From positions 1-10,340 of the forward strand of contig JBBRMT010000165.1 of NCBI GenBank assembly GCA_038230695.1: DNA of 10,340 nucleotides, read 5' to 3'. A model generated the notes under the pieces. It saw nothing but the letters and a program-made list of their open reading frames with translations, had not been told where the DNA came from and ran no database searches. Position 1 is the stretch's first letter. Each line of letters opens with the position of its first letter. The translations under genes were made by a program, and so were the position numbers. This document shows positions 5,643 to 10,340 of the stretch, one piece after another. This DNA comes from QHBQ01 sp038230695 (GTDB lineage: Bacteria > Chloroflexota > Chloroflexia > QHBQ01).

Positions 5643-6299
5643 ATGCCTAACCTGGCTGACCCGGCCTTCCAAATCCGCTTCATCGGCCTAATCATTGGGC
5701 TGATCATCGGCACCACCTTCCACGAGTTCGGCCACGCCTTCACCGCGCTGCTGCTCGGCGACGATACTGCCCAGCGAGCCGGGCGGGTCACGCTCAACCC
5801 CGTCGCTCACTTCGACCCGCTCGGCTTCGTGCTGATGATCATGCTTGCGGCAGGGCTGTTTGGCTTCGCCTGGGGCAAGCCCACGCCGGTCAATCCGGCA
5901 CGACTGGCGGGTGGACGCAAAGGCAACTCACTCGTCGCCCTCGGTGGGCCATTCGCTAACATCATCGTTGCCACTGTGTTCGCCATCCCGTTGCGCTTTG
6001 CGCCCAGCTTGCCCACTAACATCCACGATATACTGCTTTATGCCGTTTTTGCTAACATCCTGCTCTTCAGCTTCAACCTCATCCCTATCCCCCCGCTTGA
6101 TGGCTTCGGCATCGTCAGCGGCATCGTCAGCAATGCCTGGTACAAACTGATTAGCCCGCTTTATCGCAATGGCATCGTGCTACTGTTGATTATCGGCTTC
6201 GGTCTGCCCTACATCGGCATCAACGTGATTGGCCGCATCATCGGGCCGGTGGAGGCGCTGTTGCAGAGTCTGATTATCGGCACGCGGCTCTTCGGCTAG
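5643..6299 (+). CDS. M50-family site-2-type membrane metalloprotease
   Basis: The protein has 218 residues and is almost entirely membrane-embedded. The zinc-binding motif HEFGH (27-31) lies in the first helix, and the third ligand is the Asp of NLIPIPPLDG (145-154). Between them are the family motifs NPVAHFDPLG (52-61), GKPTPVNP (78-85) and GGPFAN (101-106). No PDZ or CBS domain is present, so it belongs to the short, stand-alone group related to the YwhC/Rv-type S2P homologues found in many bacteria. Such enzymes cleave transmembrane segments of substrate proteins inside the bilayer; the substrate here is unknown. The start at 5643 is supported by its promoter, its Shine-Dalgarno and the position of the first helix. 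The HD-domain gene begins 11 bases after the stop, so the two probably share a transcript. Confidence 0.92.
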   Translation: MPNLADPAFQIRFIGLIIGLIIGTTFHEFGHAFTALLLGDDTAQRAGRVTLNPVAHFDPLGFVLMIMLAAGLFGFAWGKPTPVNPARLAGGRKGNSLVALGGPFANIIVATVFAIPLRFAPSLPTNIHDILLYAVFANILLFSFNLIPIPPLDGFGIVSGIVSNAWYKLISPLYRNGIVLLLIIGFGLPYIGINVIGRIIGPVEALLQSLIIGTRLFG

Positions 6300-6310
6300 G
6301 GGTGAAGATA

Positions 6311-6877
6311 TTGGCAAGCAAGCCGCTCTATCGCGCCCGCCAGTTCTTTCACGCGCTGAACGCATTGTTCAATAGCGGTCAAGAGAGCGAGGCGGATGCT
6401 GCAATCCTGGCTCGCTACCTTAGCCCACCGCAATGCGCTCTTTTCACCGCCATGCCTGCCCATGACCGCCACCATAGCCTGGCGGTTCTCCATACCCTGC
6501 AGCGCATGGGCGAGACCGACCCCGACTTGAACGCCGCCGCGTTGCTGCACGATGTGGGCAAGAGCGAGTACGATGCGACAGGCAGGCTCATCCGCACCGT
6601 GCCGCTGTGGTGTCGCATGGCAAAGGTGGCAATCATGATGTTGCCCTATGGCGACCGGCTGCTGCGGTGGCTGTCGGCGCAAGGCGCTACCCGACCAAAG
6701 GGGATACGCCACGCATTCTATCTTAGCTGGGAGCATCCCCGCCTCGGTGCGGACCTAGCCGCCCGCCTCGGCGTATCGCCACAAGCCGTCGCCCTAATCC
6801 GCGACCATATGCAGCCCCGTCGCGTTACCGACCCCCCGCTGCTAGTCGCACTAAAGCGGGCTGACGACATGAACTAG
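6311..6877 (+). CDS. HD-domain metal-dependent phosphohydrolase
   Basis: The protein has 188 residues from the TTG at 6311. HD-superfamily ligands appear in order: His55 (in DRHHSL), the HD doublet His80-Asp81 in AALLHDVGK, His142 in WEHPRLGADLA, His166 in LIRDHM, and Asp185 in LKRADD. The extra histidines between the HD pair and the last Asp are typical of HD proteins that hydrolyse phosphate esters of nucleotides with one or two metals; the actual substrate is not readable. The TTG is favoured because AGGGGTGA (6298-6305) overlaps the protease stop codon at a fitting distance. A GTG at 6302 would add three residues but has no ribosome-binding site. The close packing behind the M50 protease gene suggests translational coupling. 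No membrane segment is seen. Confidence 0.85.
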   Translation: MASKPLYRARQFFHALNALFNSGQESEADAAILARYLSPPQCALFTAMPAHDRHHSLAVLHTLQRMGETDPDLNAAALLHDVGKSEYDATGRLIRTVPLWCRMAKVAIMMLPYGDRLLRWLSAQGATRPKGIRHAFYLSWEHPRLGADLAARLGVSPQAVALIRDHMQPRRVTDPPLLVALKRADDMN

Positions 6878-6882
6878 CCGAA

Positions 6883-6911
6883 CCCCTCCCCAAAGGGGAG
6901 GCTGGGAGGGG
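6883..6911. repeat. GC-rich palindromic repeat, copy C
   Basis: CCCCTCCCCAAAGGGGAGG followed by CTGGGAGGGG, five bases after the HD-gene stop codon. The perfect stem CCTCCCC/GGGGAGG with an AAA-type loop makes it the least decayed copy. It may act as a transcriptional hairpin for the upstream pair, although no T run follows. Confidence 0.85.
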
Positions 6912-6922
6912 CATCCGCTATT

Positions 6923-6957
6923 CCCCTCTCCCCTTGCGGGAGAGGCTGGGTGAGGGG
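6923..6957. repeat. GC-rich palindromic repeat, copy D
   Basis: CCCCTCTCCCCTTGCGGGAG followed by AGGCTGGGTGAGGGG. The stem CTCTCCC/GGGAGAG has a longer loop than copy C, and the trailing GGCTGGGTGAGGGG arm shows the same plan. It is arranged in tandem with copy C, 11 bases downstream. Confidence 0.8.
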
Positions 6958-7067
6958 TAACGGTGAAGCGCAACAGTGTTCATCGTAACTATCCCAGTTG
7001 AAGATCATAATCAGCTAATACCAAATCTGCTAGTTGACGCAGTGAAATCGGCATTGATGCTTTCACC

Positions 7068-7091
7068 GGGGCGAGTGCAACCCGCCCCTAC
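7068..7091. repeat. GTAGGGGCGGG-type palindrome, inverted copy
   Basis: GGGGCG (7068-7073) pairs with CGCCCC (7083-7088), enclosing AGTGCAACC. Read on the - strand it begins GTAGGGGCGGG, the same edge as the palindrome at 10079-10100. It is intergenic, upstream of scpA. Confidence 0.65.
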
Positions 7092-7098
7092 AAACAAG

Positions 7099-7126
7099 AT
7101 TCTACATTCTACATTCTGCATTCCAC
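7099..7126. repeat. 7-bp tandem array, (ATTCTAC)4, degenerate
   Basis: Four heptamers: ATTCTAC, ATTCTAC, ATTCTGC and ATTCCAC. They end two bases before the scpA ATG, so the array occupies the place where a Shine-Dalgarno would be expected. A two-unit relative (ATTCTAC, CTTCTAC) lies at 10152-10165. Confidence 0.85.
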
Positions 7127-7128
7127 CT

Positions 7129-7938
7129 ATGCCAACCATCACTCATCACTCATCACTCATCACTCATCACACCCGCTACGAGGTGCGCCTGCCGGAGTTC
7201 GACGGGCCGCTTGACCTTTTGCTGCGCCTGATTGAGAAGAACGAACTGGAGATCACCAAAATCGCGCTGGCCGATGTTGCCGATCAATATCTTGCCTATG
7301 TGCGTAGCGCCGAGCAGCGGCCAGCGGTGGGCGATATTGCCGCTTTTCTGGTGGTGGCCGCCAAGTTGCTGTACATAAAGTCGCAGCAGCTATTGCCCAG
7401 GTCGCCAATCAAGCAGGCGCAGGAACAAGAGGAGCCGGAGGATGTTGGCGAGGAGCTAGTCCGCCGCCTGCAAGAGTATCAGGCAATCAGGGGTGCGGCA
7501 AAGGAGCTACGCCGCCGTGAGGAGAACGGCGAACGGAGCTTCCTGCGGGCGGTTCAAGCAGTGGAAGTCAAGCCCGGCTTCGACGATTATGGCCTGACCG
7601 GGGTTAGCATCGAGCAACTGCTAGCCCTGGCGCGGCGACGCACCCAACTGGCAATGAGCCTCGATGCCAGCAGCAGGCCGCGCACTCCGTCGCCGATCCA
7701 GCCGTGGCGGGTGTCAGTTGCGGCAAGGCTGAAGGAGCTACACGCCTTGCTGAAGCAGCAACGCCGCTACACCTACCGCGACGTGCTGGCCGCCCACCCC
7801 GCGCCCACCCGCCTCGGTCGCGCCCAGGAGGGAGCCGTAACCTTCCTCGCGGTGCTGGAGCTAATCCGCCGCCGCCAGGCACTTGTGGAGCAGGAAGAAC
7901 CGTTTGGGGAGATCATCATTAGCGATGGACAACTCTAG
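7129..7938 (+). CDS. scpA: segregation and condensation protein A
   Basis: ScpA is the kleisin subunit that bridges the two heads of the Smc dimer and, with ScpB, forms bacterial condensin for chromosome compaction and segregation. The kleisin N-domain signature RYEVRLPEFDGPLDLLLRLIEK starts at residue 16, followed by the helical region LEITKIALADVADQYLAYV, the AAFLVVAAKLLYIKSQQLLP motif and an acidic linker. The C-terminal winged-helix domain (about 190-269) ends with AVTFLAVLELIRRRQALVEQ and FGEIIISDG. At 269 residues the length is normal. The ATG at 7129 is the only plausible start, yet it has no Shine-Dalgarno, and the first about 15 residues (PTITHHSSLITHHT) are encoded by a 7-bp repeat array. 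No scpB lies beside it; the next gene overlaps by 14 bases and is unrelated. Confidence 0.93.
   Translation: MPTITHHSSLITHHTRYEVRLPEFDGPLDLLLRLIEKNELEITKIALADVADQYLAYVRSAEQRPAVGDIAAFLVVAAKLLYIKSQQLLPRSPIKQAQEQEEPEDVGEELVRRLQEYQAIRGAAKELRRREENGERSFLRAVQAVEVKPGFDDYGLTGVSIEQLLALARRRTQLAMSLDASSRPRTPSPIQPWRVSVAARLKELHALLKQQRRYTYRDVLAAHPAPTRLGRAQEGAVTFLAVLELIRRRQALVEQEEPFGEIIISDGQL
7141..7168 (+). repeat. 7-bp tandem array, (ACTCATC)4, inside scpA
   Basis: Four perfect copies of ACTCATC within the 5' end of scpA. Because 7 is not a multiple of 3, the array is read in shifting phase and yields THHSSLITHH. Gain or loss of one unit would shift the frame between the start codon and the kleisin domain. 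Confidence 0.9.
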
Positions 7939-8815
7939 CGCCGCGATAACCCTGACCACCGACTTCGGCCTCGCCGATGGCTATGTCGGCACGCTCAAGG
8001 GAGTCATTTACAGTATCAACCCCGCCGCACGGGTGATTGACCTGAGCCACGACGTGGCCGCGCAAGGCATTGCCGAGGCCGCCTTCGTGTTGTACCGCGC
8101 CTATCGCTTCTTCCCGCCCAACACCGTGCATATCGCCATCGTTGACCCCGGCGTGGGCAGCGCCCGCAAGTGCCTGCTGCTCGACACCGCGCATGGCCGC
8201 TTCGTCGCCCCCGACAATGGCCTGCTTACCTACGTCTATCAGGCCGAGCGGCAGATGCTGGCTGACCCCGCCCTTGCCAATGCGCCGCCTTTCACTAGCT
8301 CCCCTTTCATTGCCCTGCCCGACGACGCGCCCGCCCCGCCCCTCTACGAACTAAGCAACCCCACCTACCGCCTGAACGTGGTGAGTAGCACCTTTCATGG
8401 CCGCGATGTGTTCGCTCCCGCCGCCGCGCATCTGACCATCGGCGTAGCGCCAGCCGCCTTCGGCCCGCGCCTGGCACAGATCGAACTGCTGCCCAACTCC
8501 ACGCCTCAACTCGACAAAGCGGGCGGCAAGTTGATGGGCAACGTGCTGCACATTGACCGCTTCGGCAACCTGATCACCAATATTGACGCGACCCTGATGC
8601 ACAGCCTGCACCCCGACCGTGCTGCGCTGCAGGCCGCCGTGGGCCGCGACAACATCTGCCCCATCCTGCACACCTACGCCGATGCCGAGGAGGGTACATT
8701 GCTCGCCCTGGTCGGCAGCGAACGCCTGCTGGAAATTGCGGTACGAAATGGCTCGGCGGCTCGGCGGCTGGGAGCAAGAGTCGGCGATCCGGTGGGGGTA
8801 TTGGTTAAAGCGTAG
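7925..8815 (+). CDS. SAM hydroxide adenosyltransferase (SAM hydrolase, DUF62 family)
   Basis: Members split S-adenosylmethionine with water into adenosine and methionine; the fold is shared with fluorinase and chlorinase. The 296 residues show TLTTDFG (9-15), IDLSHDV (38-44), HIAIVDPGVGS (69-79), RFVAPDNGLLT (92-102), STFHGRDVFAPAAAHL (155-170) and a C-terminal barrel with HIDRFGNLITNI (209-220). The Asp-Arg-His triad of the hydroxide-forming enzymes maps to Asp74, Arg81 and His158. The extra loop that marks halogenases just before the APDNG motif is absent. Instead, about 25 extra Pro/Ala-rich residues (about 112-138) sit after it. The ATG at 7925 overlaps the last 14 bases of scpA, which suggests translational coupling. 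GGGGAG (7906-7911) is the nearest purine tract, 13 bases upstream. Confidence 0.92.
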   Translation: MDNSSAAITLTTDFGLADGYVGTLKGVIYSINPAARVIDLSHDVAAQGIAEAAFVLYRAYRFFPPNTVHIAIVDPGVGSARKCLLLDTAHGRFVAPDNGLLTYVYQAERQMLADPALANAPPFTSSPFIALPDDAPAPPLYELSNPTYRLNVVSSTFHGRDVFAPAAAHLTIGVAPAAFGPRLAQIELLPNSTPQLDKAGGKLMGNVLHIDRFGNLITNIDATLMHSLHPDRAALQAAVGRDNICPILHTYADAEEGTLLALVGSERLLEIAVRNGSAARRLGARVGDPVGVLVKA

Positions 8816-8826
8816 CGAGGCTGACA

Positions 8827-9351
8827 ATGGGGCGAGTCGAAGTGATAAATACGCCCACCGGCCAACTGGTGCTGGCAAGGAACAGAGTACAGACCGCCAC
8901 GAACTACGGTGCGTTTGCTGTTTTCTGCGGCGCAGGCGTGGTGTTCATAGTATGGCTGCTAATCGCTAATGGCTTCGACATGAAGGCTGACTTCATCCCC
9001 TTGCTGGCTGTGGTTGGACTGTTTGGGGCATTCTGCTATCTCTCCTACCGTGCAGTAACGGTGTTCAGAAAAGGCGAGACTTTCATCTTCGACCGCAAAG
9101 CCAACACCCTCACCCACAATGGCGAGCTTATTGCCCGACTTGATGAGATTGACGATGTAGAGGTAGTGCGCCTGGCACGACCTTATGAGCAATACTATGG
9201 CAGCGCTGTTAGCTATGGTGTTTACGTCCCCTGCAAGAACGATAAACGCGCCATGATCGGCTCTGATTTCTACGAGAAAGAGGCGAAGGAGTTGGGCAAG
9301 CTAATCGCCGACTACGCTGGTGTGAAGGTAGATAACAGATTCCTACTGTAG
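8827..9351 (+). CDS. two-helix membrane protein of unknown function
   Basis: The protein has 174 residues. A short N-terminal part is followed by two predicted transmembrane helices (about 27-48 and 56-79) joined by a short loop containing GFDMKAD. The soluble C-terminal about 90 residues alternate beta strands (ETFIFDRKANTLTHNGELIARLDEIDDVEVV) and end in a helix (EKEAKELGKLIADYAGV). That order, beta strands then one closing helix, resembles bacterial PH-like domains attached to paired helices, but this is inference from pattern only and no family is claimed. The soluble part probably faces the cytoplasm. A GAGG (8817-8820) six bases upstream supports the start. It lies 11 bases after the SAM hydrolase gene and is likely the third cistron of the scpA cluster. 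Confidence 0.75.
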   Translation: MGRVEVINTPTGQLVLARNRVQTATNYGAFAVFCGAGVVFIVWLLIANGFDMKADFIPLLAVVGLFGAFCYLSYRAVTVFRKGETFIFDRKANTLTHNGELIARLDEIDDVEVVRLARPYEQYYGSAVSYGVYVPCKNDKRAMIGSDFYEKEAKELGKLIADYAGVKVDNRFLL

Positions 9352-9393
9352 TCTGTATCACTTAGCTATAGACATACTTGCAAATCCGCAAGT
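9351..9393. promoter_or_regulatory. two small hairpins after the scpA cluster
   Basis: GTCTGTA (9351-9357) pairs with TATAGAC (9367-9373) with one G-U pair, and ACTTGC (9376-9381) pairs with GCAAGT (9388-9393) around a six-base loop. Neither is followed by a T run. They could weakly terminate the upstream operon, or the second could be an operator 28 bases upstream of the next -35 box. Confidence 0.3.
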
Positions 9394-9420
9394 CCTGCTC
9401 CAAAATAGTACCAAAAGGTC

Positions 9421-9450
9421 TTGACAGCAGCAGCAAAGTTCGGTTATCAT
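9421..9450 (+). promoter_or_regulatory. strong sigma70-type promoter before the last + strand gene
   Basis: A consensus -35 TTGACA (9421-9426) and a -10 TATCAT (9445-9450) are 18 bases apart. Transcription should begin near 9457, about 103 bases before the chosen start codon, so the mRNA would carry the structured leader described next. Confidence 0.7.
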
Positions 9451-9457
9451 CATCAGT

Positions 9458-9557
9458 GGAAGCCTTGCGTACAAGATTGGCTCAAGCAAAGCCGCATCAG
9501 TGTGGAAGTGGCCTCACCGACGGGTGAGTGGCGGCGAACGAGCGAAAGCGGGCTTCC
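9458..9557 (+). promoter_or_regulatory. hairpin-rich 5' leader, possible cis-regulatory RNA
   Basis: GGAAGCC (9458-9464) and GGCTTCC (9551-9557) are perfect complements that would close a 100-base structure starting at the predicted transcription start and ending two bases before the ATG. Inside are CTTG/CAAG (9464-9475), GGCT/AGCC (9479-9493) and CTCACC-GACG-GGTGAG (9513-9528). Apart from a one-base overlap at 9464 these helices are compatible. No standard Shine-Dalgarno lies before the ATG. I do not recognise a known riboswitch class. The fold is derived by eye. Confidence 0.4.
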
Positions 9558-9559
9558 CT

Positions 9560-10027
9560 ATGCTTAAACTATCCGCGCTCAAGCGCCCCCAGCAGGCGGC
9601 AGTCACCACTTCTGCGCCGCAGGCTACCCAACCCCGCCGCAGCAAACGCGAGATTATCTATAGCCAGATCCGCAACACCACGCGGCGGCTGGTGCATCCC
9701 TTCGTCATGGTTATGGCCTGGCCGTCGGCGGCCACCGTCTACCATCGGCGGCGGTTGCTGGAAGCGACCATTATTGGCCTGCTGCTCACCGAACTCCTGT
9801 GCGTCGCCATTCTGCTGCCCACCTGGTTTGCCCCACCCCCGCCGCTGGTGGTCAGCCTCGGCGCAGCCGACATCAGCGTAGTACAGAGCGCTTCGCCCAC
9901 CAGCGCAATCCCCGCGATTGTCATTACTCCCGCTGCCATTGTGTATCAACCAACCTTCACCCCCTACCCTATACCGGGCAGCGCAACTATCAGCACCCCT
10001 GCTGATGCGGGAGTCTATTTGCCATGA
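9560..10027 (+). CDS. single-pass membrane protein with Ser/Thr/Pro-rich outer segment
   Basis: The protein has 155 residues from the ATG at 9560. A basic N-terminal region of about 68 residues (PRRSKREIIYSQIRNTTRRL, YHRRRLLE) precedes one hydrophobic helix (about 69-89, ATIIGLLLTELLCVAILLPTWF). The remaining about 65 residues are rich in Pro, Ser, Thr, Ala and Ile (TSAIPAIVITPAAIVYQP and TFTPYPIPGSATISTP) and probably lie outside, since the N-terminal side is strongly positive. No catalytic motif or known domain is seen; it could be a cell-surface or cell-wall-associated linker protein whose partner is elsewhere. An in-frame GTG at 9500 would add 20 residues, but these would be encoded by the hairpin-rich leader. 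The gene has its own strong promoter and no downstream partner on this strand. Confidence 0.65.
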   Translation: MLKLSALKRPQQAAVTTSAPQATQPRRSKREIIYSQIRNTTRRLVHPFVMVMAWPSAATVYHRRRLLEATIIGLLLTELLCVAILLPTWFAPPPPLVVSLGAADISVVQSASPTSAIPAIVITPAAIVYQPTFTPYPIPGSATISTPADAGVYLP

Positions 10028-10078
10028 TGGAACTGCCAGCCAACGGATTCGGTTCAACGTAGACGCGGATAACCGGTC

Positions 10079-10100
10079 GTAGGGGCGGGCGGCTGCCCGC
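10079..10100. repeat. GTAGGGGCGGG-type palindrome
   Basis: GCGGGC (10085-10090) and GCCCGC (10095-10100) form a perfect 6-bp stem with a GGCT loop, preceded by GTAGGGG. It lies between two convergent genes and may act as a bidirectional terminator. The flank matches the inverted copy at 7068-7091. Confidence 0.65.
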
Positions 10101-10171
10101 TCTGCTGAAGCGTCAGTAATGCCCATTGTAACCCGAAACATCGCCACACCCATTCTACCTTCTACCTTTGG

Positions 10172-10339
10172 CTACGGTAGCTTCGCCGCATAGTCTATCC
10201 GATAAACCCACACATCATCCTGGTGCCAGATTGGTATGGCGTGGGGATTGTGCGCCAGGGTTGCCTCGCTGAGTACCCCACCTCGTGAGCCGACGTAGAT
10301 GTTGGTAATGCCGTAGCGTTTGAGTGCCTGCCAGCTTGC
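10172..10339 (-). CDS. C-terminal end of a - strand protein (partial)
   Basis: Reading the - strand from the window edge gives 55 residues without a stop until TAG (complement of 10172-10174). The tail contains ASWQALKRYGITNIYVGSRGG, then VLSEATLAHNPHAIPIWHQDD and VWVYRIDYAAKLP. A pattern of 'a position at which the residue G-I-T-x-I-Y-V-G is followed by a loop, a His, and a final VWVY strand' is reminiscent of the soluble C-terminal domain of large multi-pass membrane glycosyltransferase-like proteins common in Chloroflexota, but that is recollection of style, not a firm assignment. The codon usage and the strand-helix-strand order make it a convincing real coding end. It converges on the gene ending at 10027, with a palindrome between them. 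The N-terminal part lies outside the window. Confidence 0.75.
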   Translation of the reverse strand, partial: ASWQALKRYGITNIYVGSRGGVLSEATLAHNPHAIPIWHQDDVWVYRIDYAAKLP

Positions 10340-10340
10340 C

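Noticed and set aside
7034..7063. TTGACG at 7034-7039 as a -35 box for scpA
   Set aside because: No acceptable -10 box lies 16-18 bases downstream (sequence there is ATGCTT). A CATAAT at 7006-7011 likewise lacks a -35.
6976..7128. Upstream extension of the scpA frame by 51 residues
   Set aside because: It reads through the GC palindrome and heptamer array and has no similarity to the kleisin N-terminus.
9526..9552. GAGTGGCGGCGA and GCGAAAGCGG resemble a conserved segment in the 5' part of 23S rRNA
   Set aside because: Only about 22 bases resemble it, interrupted by an extra ACGA, and the surrounding sequence shows no rRNA similarity. Best treated as chance or a fragment.
10024..10062. ATG ATG GAA frame overlapping the stop codon of the last + strand gene
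   Set aside because: It closes after 12 codons and has no features of a gene.

Overview
The window looks like ordinary chromosomal DNA from a moderately GC-rich free-living bacterium. The style best fits the Chloroflexota: a secreted glycoside hydrolase with a Thr/Pro/Ser-rich tail and a C-terminal membrane anchor, an ScpA, a stand-alone SAM hydroxide adenosyltransferase, short heptameric repeats and GC-rich intergenic palindromes. This placement is inferred from protein style, not from a marker gene. Nine complete genes plus a possible fragment at the left edge lie on the + strand; one truncated gene enters from the right edge on the - strand.

Layout: bases 1-180 hold the possible tail of an upstream gene, two 7-bp repeat arrays and, between them, a 16-bp sequence that matches the ParB-binding site parS (104-119). 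A class I SAM-dependent methyltransferase follows (181-993). Next is a secreted, membrane-anchored clan GH-A glycoside hydrolase with its own promoter, a strong Shine-Dalgarno deciding a TTG start, and a hairpin terminator (998-2741). Ribulose-phosphate 3-epimerase (3000-3680) has a near-consensus promoter. The 443-base gap after it holds a 251-bp, apparently non-coding element bounded by a 25-bp imperfect inverted repeat, resembling a MITE. Then come a GNAT acetyltransferase (4124-4987) and a DUF488 protein (5026-5577), both with GC-rich palindromes just upstream that may supply ribosome-binding purines. A promoter-led pair encodes a small M50 site-2-type metalloprotease (5643-6299) and an HD-domain phosphohydrolase (6311-6877). 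After a repeat-rich spacer comes the cluster scpA (7129-7938), SAM hydroxide adenosyltransferase (7925-8815) and a two-helix membrane protein of unknown function (8827-9351). A strong promoter at 9421-9450 then precedes a structured leader and a single-pass membrane protein (9560-10027). The right end is the C-terminus of a - strand protein (10172-10339).

The genes do not form one pathway. They are housekeeping functions (pentose phosphate metabolism, chromosome condensation, SAM turnover, membrane proteolysis) mixed with proteins of unknown substrate. The most notable non-coding signals are the parS site, the MITE-like element, a set of unrelated 7-bp tandem arrays, and the hairpin-rich leader before the last + strand gene. 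I see no defence system, CRISPR array, complete insertion sequence, tRNA or rRNA gene, and nothing that can be claimed as a new multi-gene system.
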